Positions 51,722 through 59,692 of a stretch of DNA of 64,000 bases are shown piece by piece. The notes beneath the pieces are model-generated. The model was not told where the DNA came from, did not search any database, and worked only from the letters and a program-made list of their open reading frames with translations. Position numbers and translations under genes: made by a program. How positions within the stretch are numbered: the first letter of the stretch is position 1; each line of letters opens with the position of its first letter. This stretch comes from Halobacteriovorax marinus (GTDB lineage: Bacteria; Bdellovibrionota; Bacteriovoracia; Bacteriovoracales; Bacteriovoracaceae), in assembly GCA_002163155.1 (NCBI GenBank), contig MAAO01000006.1, forward strand, positions 124,001 through 188,000, in the 5' to 3' direction.

Positions 51722-54030
51722 TGAGTGTTGGAAAAAATATTCCTCATGATTCAGCAAGATCTCACGTTAGTGGAGAATCAATTTTTATTGACGATAAGCC
51801 ATTTGTAAAAAATGAAGTTATATGTGGCTTCTTAGGATCACCTGTGGCCTGTGGAAAGCTTAAGAATATAAATATTGATAAGGCCCTAGAGGTTCCAGGT
51901 ATTCTTGGGATTTATACTCATAAAGATTTACTTCACAATAGATGGGGAGCGATCATAAAAGAGCAGCCTATTTTAATTGATGATCAAATCTCTTATATGC
52001 ATGAGCCCATCTGTGTTTTCGCAGCTGATAGTTATGATGCCATTTCTGAAGCAAAGAAATTAGTTGAATTAACTATTGACGAAGAAACTCCTCTTCTCAA
52101 TTTACAGGACTCAATAGATCAAAAGCTTTTCTTAAGTGAAGAGAAGAAAATCGAGAATGGAGATGTTGAAAAAGCTTTTAAGGAAGCTGACTACACTCTA
52201 GAAGGTATCTTTGAAAATAATGGTCAGGAGCACTTCTACTTAGAAAGTCATGCTTCTTCTGCCTATCCTTTAGAGAATGGGCAAATTGAAATTCATTCAT
52301 CTTCTCAGCATCCTAGTGAAACTCAACACGTAGTAGCAGAAGCTCTCGGTTTAAGTTTTCACCAAGTTGTCTGCGTTGTTAAGAGAATGGGTGGTGGTTT
52401 TGGTGGAAAAGAATCTCAAGCTGCCCCTTTTGCTGCTATGGCAGCCATTTGCGCTAAGAAACTTAAGAGAGCGGCGAGAATAGTCATAGATAAAGATGAC
52501 GATATGAAAGTCACTGGAAAGAGGCATCCTTTTAAAAATTTTTGGAAAGTTGCTTTTAATAAAGAAGGAAAAATCTTAGGTTATGAGATTCGTCTATTCT
52601 CTAACGGAGGCGCATATACAGATTTATCGGGTTCAATCTTAGAAAGGGCTATGCTTCATAGTGATGGGAGTTACTATATTCCTAATGTGAAAATCATAGG
52701 AAGAGTTTGCAAAACAAACGTTCACTCTCACACTGCTTTTAGAGGATTTGGTGGCCCACAAGGGAATGCTACGATTGAAAGTGTCATTGAAGAAATCGCG
52801 CAATTTTTAAATCTTGATTCTTTGGATATAAGAAAGAGAAATATTTATCAAGGCAAAGATTTAGAGACTCCTTACGGACAGATTATCGAAAACAATACTT
52901 TGCCTGAAATTCTTAAAAAAATTGAGGTCACTTCAGACTATCAAGAAAGAAGAAAAGAAATTGATAGTTTTAATAAATCCTCTAAAACTCACATAAAGGG
53001 AATGGCGCTAGGTTCAACAAAATTTGGGATCGCTTTCACGGCCAGGTTTTTAAATCAAGCCAATGCTCTAGTCAATCTACACTTAGATGGTTCAATTCAA
53101 GTTTCAACTGGTGCAACTGAAATGGGTCAAGGAGTTAACACTAAGATTCAGCAGGTAGCCGCTCATGCATTTGGATTGCCTGTATCAGAAGTTCAGGTTA
53201 TGCCAACTTCCACTGAGAAAAATCATAATACTTCTCCTACAGCAGCCTCCAGTGGCTCTGACCTTAATGGTATGGCCACTCTTATTGCTTGTAATAAAAT
53301 CAAAGAGAGACTAAGAGCAGTATTTGAAGTTCACTCTCTAGGTGAATTAAAAGCAAATGAAGAAATAGAAATAGACCTCTCCATAGAGAGAGAATATATA
53401 GTTTTTGAAGATGCGACAGTTACAAATACCACGACTAATGAATCAATTCCTTTAAAAGAGCTCATTACAATTGCCTATTTGAATAGAATTTCCATGGCAG
53501 GATATGCTTTTTATAAAACACCAGGTATTGGGTTTGATAAAACGACAGGAGTGGGACACGCCTTTAATTACTACACTAACGGTATGGCGGTAAGTGAAGT
53601 TTTAATTGATAAATTTACAGGTGAGACTAAAATTCTTAGAACAGATATTTTAATGGATCTTGGAAGATCAATAAATCCAGGTATTGATATGGGGCAAGTC
53701 ACAGGTGGCTTTATCCAGGGGATGGGATGGGTTACTGCTGAAAACTTGGTCTACAGTAAAGATGGAGATTTTCTTTCTCATTCGCCGACAACTTATAAAA
53801 TTCCAAGTATTCATGATATACCAAGAGTTTTTAATATAGATCTCATCGAAAATAATACAAATGATGTTTGCGTTCATAAGTCTAAAGCTGTTGGAGAACC
53901 CCCTTTGTTACTTGGAAGTGCTGTGTGGAATGCCATTAAGAATGCTCTAAGGTATGCGAAACCAGAACAAGCTAGCAAACTGAGACTTCCGGCTACTTGC
54001 GAAGAAATTGTGATGTTATTAGATGAATAA
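51721..54030 (+). CDS. xdhB: Xanthine dehydrogenase molybdopterin subunit
   Basis: 769 residues. It oxidises hypoxanthine and xanthine to urate at the Mo centre. Seen: the N-terminal aldehyde-oxidase a/b hammerhead domain, MGGGFGGKESQA, HTAFRGFGGPQGN (substrate Arg), TGATEMGQGVNTKIQQV and KAVGEPPLLLGSAVWNAI with the catalytic Glu. Overlaps xdhA and xdhC on both sides (8 bp with xdhC), a tight operon. Confidence 0.95.
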   Translation: MSVGKNIPHDSARSHVSGESIFIDDKPFVKNEVICGFLGSPVACGKLKNINIDKALEVPGILGIYTHKDLLHNRWGAIIKEQPILIDDQISYMHEPICVFAADSYDAISEAKKLVELTIDEETPLLNLQDSIDQKLFLSEEKKIENGDVEKAFKEADYTLEGIFENNGQEHFYLESHASSAYPLENGQIEIHSSSQHPSETQHVVAEALGLSFHQVVCVVKRMGGGFGGKESQAAPFAAMAAICAKKLKRAARIVIDKDDDMKVTGKRHPFKNFWKVAFNKEGKILGYEIRLFSNGGAYTDLSGSILERAMLHSDGSYYIPNVKIIGRVCKTNVHSHTAFRGFGGPQGNATIESVIEEIAQFLNLDSLDIRKRNIYQGKDLETPYGQIIENNTLPEILKKIEVTSDYQERRKEIDSFNKSSKTHIKGMALGSTKFGIAFTARFLNQANALVNLHLDGSIQVSTGATEMGQGVNTKIQQVAAHAFGLPVSEVQVMPTSTEKNHNTSPTAASSGSDLNGMATLIACNKIKERLRAVFEVHSLGELKANEEIEIDLSIEREYIVFEDATVTNTTTNESIPLKELITIAYLNRISMAGYAFYKTPGIGFDKTTGVGHAFNYYTNGMAVSEVLIDKFTGETKILRTDILMDLGRSINPGIDMGQVTGGFIQGMGWVTAENLVYSKDGDFLSHSPTTYKIPSIHDIPRVFNIDLIENNTNDVCVHKSKAVGEPPLLLGSAVWNAIKNALRYAKPEQASKLRLPATCEEIVMLLDE

Positions 54031-54790
54031 ATTTTCTCAAGTAATTTCTGATAAGGCCAATGCTGGACAATCATTCTGTGTAGCTACTCTAGTTAATGTA
54101 GTAGGTAGTGCTCCACAAAATCAAGGAGCTAGAATCATTGTTTCGGGATCTGGAGACATTGAAGGAACTATTGGTGGCGGTAAGTTAGAGCGTTTTGTTA
54201 TAGATAAATCAGTTTCTCTTTTAAATGATACTAATTCTTCTAAGAGCCTCTTTCTAACTAAGAATCTACAAAAAGATATTGGTATGACATGTGGTGGAGT
54301 CGTTTCTATCTTCTTTGAGATTTATAATCATAACCAGTGGAATATTGTGGTTTTTGGTGCAGGACATGTCTCTCAGTCTCTGTGTCGTTTTCTAGTTAAA
54401 TTAAATTGCAACGTGACCGTAATAGACAATCGAGCTGAATGGCTTGAAAAATTTGAAGATGTGAAAGGTCTAAAAACTATTCACAATGACCAGATGAAAG
54501 ATCACGTTGTCGGTATACCCAAAGAAAGTTTCGTTATTATTATGACCATGGGACATGGTGCTGATTTACCAATATTAAATGAAATTCTTGCAAAGAATAT
54601 TAGGTTTCCCTATCTAGGGGTTATTGGTTCTAAGTCAAAGAGAAATAGTATAGAAAAAGGTTTAAGGGAGTTGGGAGTCACTAATTTTGATTTTCTCTGC
54701 CCTATAGGTTTAAATATTGGTGATAATAGTCCAGAAGAAATTTCAATTAGTATTATGGCCCAGTTATTGGAAGTAAGAGATCAGTCCTAA
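54023..54790 (+). CDS. xdhC: XdhC-type molybdenum cofactor maturation protein
   Basis: 255 residues. The N-terminal XdhC/CoxI motif (ATLVNVVGSAPQNQGARIIV, IEGTIGGGKLE) and a C-terminal Rossmann fold (IVVFGAGHVSQSLCRFL, VIDNRAEW, YLGVIGSKSKR) are intact. It binds sulfurated Moco and hands it to XdhB. No Moco synthesis gene or Moco riboswitch is visible next to the operon. Confidence 0.93.
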   Translation: MNKFSQVISDKANAGQSFCVATLVNVVGSAPQNQGARIIVSGSGDIEGTIGGGKLERFVIDKSVSLLNDTNSSKSLFLTKNLQKDIGMTCGGVVSIFFEIYNHNQWNIVVFGAGHVSQSLCRFLVKLNCNVTVIDNRAEWLEKFEDVKGLKTIHNDQMKDHVVGIPKESFVIIMTMGHGADLPILNEILAKNIRFPYLGVIGSKSKRNSIEKGLRELGVTNFDFLCPIGLNIGDNSPEEISISIMAQLLEVRDQS

Positions 54791-54796
54791 CAAAAA

Positions 54797-55663
54797 TTAA
54801 GAGGCAAGTTCTTGTTTGTTTTTTATTTCAAGTGCACATCTCATATAGTAAATAAGCTTTGATTTCTCGATCGGTTTCTTTAATAAGAAAACATCATTCC
54901 AAACCTTTGCATCTGATATTAGTATAGGGTTAAAGGCCGTAAGGAAAATGACAGGGGTCTTCTGATTCAAAGAGTAGTTTTCTCTTAGTGTTTTTATAAA
55001 AGTTTGCCCATCCATCACAGGCATTTGAAAATCACAAATAATGACATCATATTGTACTCGCATGCAGGACTTTGATGCTTCATTTCCATTACATGCTTCT
55101 TTTATATTAGAGGGAAAGTATGTTTTTATTTGGGTACTAAGTAAAATCTTTAGGTTTTCATCATCATCTACGAGGAGTATTTTTGTATTCTTAGTTTCCT
55201 CATTAGAATTAAATTCTTTAATTAATGCGGGAGTAGGTTCTTCATCTACAACTTCAACTACAGAGTTATCTTCTGATCTGGAAGGTTCATAGTTCTTTAG
55301 CCTATCTAGAAGGTGAGTAAAGATAGGTTTGAAGGAGAGATCTTTTCTTGTCTCCTCAATTGCTTTAGACACCTCATCACAGTAATCTAAACTTAACTCT
55401 AAAATTTCTTTTGTGAATTCATACTCTTCATTTTTTACTTTTAAAAGCAAGTCTTCAAAACAGTGGGAAACGTTTGAGAGTTCTTCAAAGTCACAGGCTT
55501 TTGAATTTCCCTTCACGCTGTGAACGATACGAAAGACAGCATCTACTTGAGTCTTGGTAAACTCATCTTCACTATTCTCTCTAAATATATCTAAAAGATC
55601 AGAGAATAAATCCTCTAATTCGTCTAATGTTGAAAGTTTGTATTCAATTTCAAATTCTTCCAT
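54797..55663 (-). CDS. Hpt-receiver hybrid signalling protein
   Basis: 288 residues, no TM. N-terminal Hpt domain with FRIVHSVKGNS (phosphorylatable His48). After a linker the receiver domain has ILLVDDDENLKIL, DVIICDFQMPVMDG (acceptor Asp), VIFLTAF and LLKKPIEK (Lys). No kinase or output domain, so it would relay phosphate between partners encoded elsewhere. Hpt before receiver on one chain is an uncommon order. Confidence 0.88.
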   Translation of the reverse strand: MEEFEIEYKLSTLDELEDLFSDLLDIFRENSEDEFTKTQVDAVFRIVHSVKGNSKACDFEELSNVSHCFEDLLLKVKNEEYEFTKEILELSLDYCDEVSKAIEETRKDLSFKPIFTHLLDRLKNYEPSRSEDNSVVEVVDEEPTPALIKEFNSNEETKNTKILLVDDDENLKILLSTQIKTYFPSNIKEACNGNEASKSCMRVQYDVIICDFQMPVMDGQTFIKTLRENYSLNQKTPVIFLTAFNPILISDAKVWNDVFLLKKPIEKSKLIYYMRCALEIKNKQELAS

Positions 55664-55843
55664 ATATTACTGTCGGACTCTAGACTTTATTGCTGAGAGT
55701 ACTGTCTGAAATTGATGATTTCTATAGCTAGTAGTGGGATATGTAAGTTGCTGATTTTAATACTGTTGTAAATAATTATAATCATTTCTTTTCTCTTAAA
55801 ATTTAGCTATTGTGCAGATTGATATTCATCTTTGGAGAAGTGT

Positions 55844-56017
55844 ATGTTTGGTTTAGGAATAGGTGAACTTTGTTTAGTTGGTGGACTTGCTGTACTACTT
55901 TTTGGTGGAAAGAAAATTCCTGAGTTGGGTGGTGCACTGGCAAAAGGAATTAAGAACTTCCAGTCAGGTCTTCATGAACAAGATTCAATTGAAGAAAAAT
56001 CTGAAAAGAAGTCGTAA
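55844..56017 (+). CDS. tatA: Twin-arginine translocase subunit TatA
   Basis: 57 residues from ATG 55844, chosen over an in-frame TTG at 55832 because GGAGAAG sits 3-9 nt upstream. One TM helix (FGLGIGELCLVGGLAVLLFGG), then the amphipathic GKKIPELGGALAKGIKNFQSGL and a short charged tail. It forms the Tat pore for folded proteins. Stand-alone here, without tatB or tatC. Two Cys are near the membrane (position 10 visible as ELCLV). Confidence 0.92.
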   Translation: MFGLGIGELCLVGGLAVLLFGGKKIPELGGALAKGIKNFQSGLHEQDSIEEKSEKKS

Positions 56018-56043
56018 TTGTTGAAAGTTATATAAGAACCTAC

Positions 56044-56322
56044 TCAGGAACAATTTCCCATATAGGTGAACATGAAATTGGTTGTTTCCAGTTTCCAGTT
56101 TCCAAGTTCTCTTCTAAGAATAGCTAATGTACTTGTACATTCTAGTGAGAATACAAAGAATATTAAAATTGACCAAGCAATCGCTATATTGAAAATAGGC
56201 TGTCCAGTAATTGGATTTTTTTCATTTAACAAACTTTGCCTTAAAGTATCAGATTCCTCATCCATATCTCCAAGAACATAAACAGTCCCCATCGCCGAGA
56301 TAAAGAGTTCTCTAGCTCCGAA
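56044..56322 (-). pseudogene. feoB: feoB remnant (C-terminal membrane part)
   Basis: Minus-strand reading GARELFISAMGTVYVLG, then MDEESDTLRQSLLNEKNPITGQPIF and FFVFSLECTSTLAILRREL-GNWK matches the last third of ferrous iron transporter FeoB. A TGA (56325) blocks the frame just upstream of GARELF, and a stop at 56044 cuts it after TYMG, before the final helices. A GGAAACT microduplication lies near 56085-56105. About 93 of the normal 650-plus residues remain, so it is dead. Confidence 0.78.
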
Positions 56323-56662
56323 TCAAAAACCAAAGAAACTAAATGGTACTTGGACTCTTTAGCAATTTGTAAGAGAAAACTTCTCGTAACTAAGCTTTGA
56401 TATACAATACAACTTTTTATGAATTGATATACATGCATTTTCAGATATGCCGCTGAAGTGAGAAATTAGCCAACTTTCTGGGTGTTCATCAAAATATTAG
56501 GGACTTATGGGAAACCATTAAAATTGTTTAATTGTTACGTTTTTTTCTAGTAATTACTCTAAGTTATCTTGATGTCCTCTTGAATTTCCTCCAAATTACA
56601 AAGAAATCTTCACAATTACCTTATAATTTAACTCAGGTAATAAACTTAATTGTAGGTGGCAT
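56323..56662. other. Intergenic, no gene seen
   Basis: 340 nt of AT-rich DNA between the feoB remnant and the collagen-like gene. Short open frames are present but lack ribosome-binding sites. It may hold further decayed feoB sequence and the promoter of the 56663 gene. Confidence 0.5.
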
Positions 56663-58498
56663 ATGAGAGTACAGAGTCTAATAATCATAACTTTGCTTTT
56701 AGGGGTTTCGAGCACTGTGCTGGCTGATCGGTCTCACAAGCATCATGACTCTAGAGATAAAGTTTCTCTATCTGTGAGTTTGAAAAAACCAGAGAACTCT
56801 CTTTCTATTAATGGGAAAGTTCAATTACCAAAGTATATGAGAATGACAAATACCAGAGGTTCATTTGGAAGATACCTCGCCGTTGTGCAAATTGATGATT
56901 CTATCGAATGTACTTATTCCCCAAAGAGGTTTCGAGTTGGTCAGTACTTAAGAGGTGACTATAAATTATATTTCAAAAGTTGTTCTGATAGAGAAGGAAG
57001 TTCAGTTATCAGAGAAGTTGAGGATTCAATATCTTTAGAACTCAGAGGTAAGACATACTTTGGTAGAAGTAATCCTGTTTTACAGGCCAACTTCATGGTT
57101 GAAAACGCAGTGTCAGAAGTTGAAGGAATTGAACTTGAAGGAGTGAATGCTACTGAAGGTCAGATCTTAAAATTCAATGGAGACTTATGGGTTGCTGCTG
57201 ATATGCCTGAGGGATCTATTGGTGAAAAAGGTAAGAAGGGAGACGCAGGTCTTCAGGGTGAGCAGGGTGAAATTGGTGCAACTGGTGTCCAAGGTGTCGC
57301 TGGAGCTCAAGGTATTAAAGGTGATAAAGGTGACTCTGGAGTTGCCGGAGCTATAGGGCCGCAAGGTCTACAAGGTGAAAATGGTAATGATGGAGTTGCT
57401 GGTACTGCTGGTGCTCAAGGTTTACCTGGTATTGCAGGTGTAGCTGGTGAAAAAGGGGATACTGGAGCCATAGGTCCACAGGGTCTTCCTGGTGTTGTTG
57501 GAGCAGTTGGAGCAGTTGGTGCACAAGGTTTACCAGGAACTGCAGGTCAAGCTGGAGACAAAGGTGAGAAAGGAGACATAGGTCCACAAGGCCTTCCTGG
57601 AATTTCTGGAGCTGTTGGAGCTCAAGGTCTACCAGGAGTTGCAGGAGTTGCTGGTATTGCTGGAATCAAAGGTGATACAGGATCGCAAGGTCTTCAAGGT
57701 ATCCAAGGTCTTCCCGGAGTTGCAGGAACTGCTGGTCTAATTGGAGCTACAGGAGCGCAAGGTTCACAGGGGATTCAAGGTATCCAGGGCGCGACAGGTG
57801 AAACTGGTGCTGTGGGATCACAAGGTCTTCCAGGTATTACAGGTGTTGCCGGAAAAGATGGTATAGACGGTAAAGATGGTGCTGATGCCAGTGTAGATTT
57901 ATCTGCTGGAGTTGGTATCACAGGAAGTATAGTAAATGGTGTAGGTACGATTGCTGTTGATGTCGGTGTTGAGCCAGGGCAAATAGTTCAAGTGGGAGTA
58001 GATGGAAGAATACCAGCTTCTCTTTTGCCTGAATCTGAAGTCTCTTCATCAGCTCAAGTGGCTTATATAAAAGATGTTAAGGCCAGTGGAACTCACGGTG
58101 GTGATTGTACTTCTGGAACCTATGTAAAAAGAGATTTAAATACAGTTTCTGGTGAATCTTCATTTGTTTCACTAGCGAATAATCAATTCTCTTTAGCGCC
58201 GGGTACTTATAGAATCGATGCTAATGCTCCTGGATATTTAGAGAATTTACATAAAGCAAAACTTGTTAATGCGACTATCGGACAAGATGTTCTATTGGGA
58301 TCGACTCAAAGATCTCACACATCTTACGGAGGGGTTACCAATTCAAAAATTATGGGAGAGTTTACAATTACTGAAGCTAGCTTATTTGAAATTCAGCATC
58401 GTTGTACAACAAGTAGAACAATCGTAGGATTTGGTGTTGCTGCTAGTTTTGGTGATAGCGAAATCTACACACAGGTCAAAATCGTAAAAGTTAAATAA
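56663..58498 (+). CDS. Secreted collagen-like fibre with tail-fibre-like C-terminal head
   Basis: 611 residues. Signal peptide (ending VLADRS), a beta-rich N-terminal domain (about 30-165), then about 73 continuous Gly-X-Y triplets (residues about 187-407) of the type GPQGLPG, GDKGEKG. The C-terminal 165 residues (VAYIKDVKASGTHGGDC... RDLNTVSGESSFVSLANNQFSLAPGTYRIDANAPGY... FEIQHRC) resemble the trimeric jelly-roll heads at the ends of phage tail fibres. This predicts a trimeric stalk with a binding head at the cell surface. The Gly-rich gene follows after 36 nt. Confidence 0.85.
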   Translation: MRVQSLIIITLLLGVSSTVLADRSHKHHDSRDKVSLSVSLKKPENSLSINGKVQLPKYMRMTNTRGSFGRYLAVVQIDDSIECTYSPKRFRVGQYLRGDYKLYFKSCSDREGSSVIREVEDSISLELRGKTYFGRSNPVLQANFMVENAVSEVEGIELEGVNATEGQILKFNGDLWVAADMPEGSIGEKGKKGDAGLQGEQGEIGATGVQGVAGAQGIKGDKGDSGVAGAIGPQGLQGENGNDGVAGTAGAQGLPGIAGVAGEKGDTGAIGPQGLPGVVGAVGAVGAQGLPGTAGQAGDKGEKGDIGPQGLPGISGAVGAQGLPGVAGVAGIAGIKGDTGSQGLQGIQGLPGVAGTAGLIGATGAQGSQGIQGIQGATGETGAVGSQGLPGITGVAGKDGIDGKDGADASVDLSAGVGITGSIVNGVGTIAVDVGVEPGQIVQVGVDGRIPASLLPESEVSSSAQVAYIKDVKASGTHGGDCTSGTYVKRDLNTVSGESSFVSLANNQFSLAPGTYRIDANAPGYLENLHKAKLVNATIGQDVLLGSTQRSHTSYGGVTNSKIMGEFTITEASLFEIQHRCTTSRTIVGFGVAASFGDSEIYTQVKIVKVK

Positions 58499-58534
58499 TC
58501 TTGTTTTTATACAAGGGATCTTTATAATGATTAT

Positions 58535-59692
58535 ATGATCGTTATAAAGACCCTATTCTTATTTTTTCTTCCTCTGCAATTCATCTATGCACTTGATACT
58601 GGAACTGGAAGTGATGGTGTCTGTAATCTCACTGTGGCCTTAAATACATCTGTAAAAAGTGTTTATAATTGCACCGAAATTAATGTGACAGCTGTCGTAA
58701 ATGTCACTGGTAACACAGCTCTTATTTTGAAATCACAAGGTAATGTTACATTTTCTGGTACGGGGTCTCTTGTTTTAGATGGTATCGTTGGTGCCAATGG
58801 CGCTAACACCGGAACTTCTACTGGAGGATCTGCTGGACCTGGTGGATTTGCTGGTGGTGGTTGTTTAACTGATGCTGCCTGCGGTGGTGTTTCTGGTGAT
58901 GATGGAGCAAGTGGCGGAAATGGTGGACAAGGCTTTGGTGGTAATACCGCATCGTCTCTAGCTGCAGGACAATCTGGAGGAGGAGGCGGTGGTGGTGCAC
59001 GTTTTGGGACAGTTACTCTACCTACTTCTGGAACGAACGGGCTGGATGACCTTGGTGGAGTGATTAATGCTGGAGCTGCAGGAGTTTCTAGTTACGCTCC
59101 TGAATCAGCTTTTGAATCACTGCTTGTAGGTGGATCTGGTGGTGGATCTGGTGGTGGTGGAGATGACTCTGGTACTCTTCATTCAGGAGGTGCTGGAGGC
59201 GGTGGTGGCGGCGTTCTAAGGATTCAAGCTGGCGGTGATATAACAGTTAACCTAGGAAGATCCATTACCTCAAATGGTGGAAATGGAGGAGATGGTAGTG
59301 GAGCTGTTAGTGGTGGCGGTGGTGCCGGATCTGGCGGAGCTATTTTCTTACAGGCTGAGGGAAATATTTTAATTAATGGATCAGTTAATGCTACCGGTGG
59401 AACTGGTGGAGATGGAACTCATGCAACTAATAATGATGGAGGTAGTGGAGGATCTGGGCGAATTCGTTTTGATGATGGAGATGGAATCATTACGGGAACT
59501 GGGACAATCACACCTGCAGCCTACGTGACAACTCTTCCTGTTACAGGGGTACAGCAACAAGTTTTTGAATCTCCCATCTCATGTGGGTCTATTGGAGTCA
59601 TTGATAAGGATAGAAGTTTGAAACTTGTTCTGTCGATGGTCTTTATAATGTTAGTAAGTTATATTGTATCGAAAAGATCCCTTAATATTTGA
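58535..59692 (+). CDS. Gly-rich surface protein with candidate C-terminal sorting signal
   Basis: 385 residues. Signal peptide (ending IYALDTG), many N-x-T sites and short Gly/Ser/Asn-rich repeats with runs such as GGGGGGGA and GGAGGGGGG. Regions LILKSQGNVTFSG, LRIQAGGDITVN, IFLQAEGNILING suggest a beta-helix. The C-terminus has SCGSIGVIDKD, a hydrophobic helix (LVLSMVFIMLVSYIV) and SKRSLNI: a short motif, TM and basic tail, as in sortase-like or MYXO-CTERM-type signals. Convergent overlap of 42 bp with the next gene. Confidence 0.75.
   Translation: MIVIKTLFLFFLPLQFIYALDTGTGSDGVCNLTVALNTSVKSVYNCTEINVTAVVNVTGNTALILKSQGNVTFSGTGSLVLDGIVGANGANTGTSTGGSAGPGGFAGGGCLTDAACGGVSGDDGASGGNGGQGFGGNTASSLAAGQSGGGGGGGARFGTVTLPTSGTNGLDDLGGVINAGAAGVSSYAPESAFESLLVGGSGGGSGGGGDDSGTLHSGGAGGGGGGVLRIQAGGDITVNLGRSITSNGGNGGDGSGAVSGGGGAGSGGAIFLQAEGNILINGSVNATGGTGGDGTHATNNDGGSGGSGRIRFDDGDGIITGTGTITPAAYVTTLPVTGVQQQVFESPISCGSIGVIDKDRSLKLVLSMVFIMLVSYIVSKRSLNI

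Noticed and set aside
56241-56438. 65-codon minus-strand frame overlapping the feoB remnant
   Set aside because: Different frame from the recognisable FeoB reading and no recognisable content.
57351-57587. Minus-strand frame within the collagen-like gene
   Set aside because: Shadow of Gly-X-Y codon periodicity.
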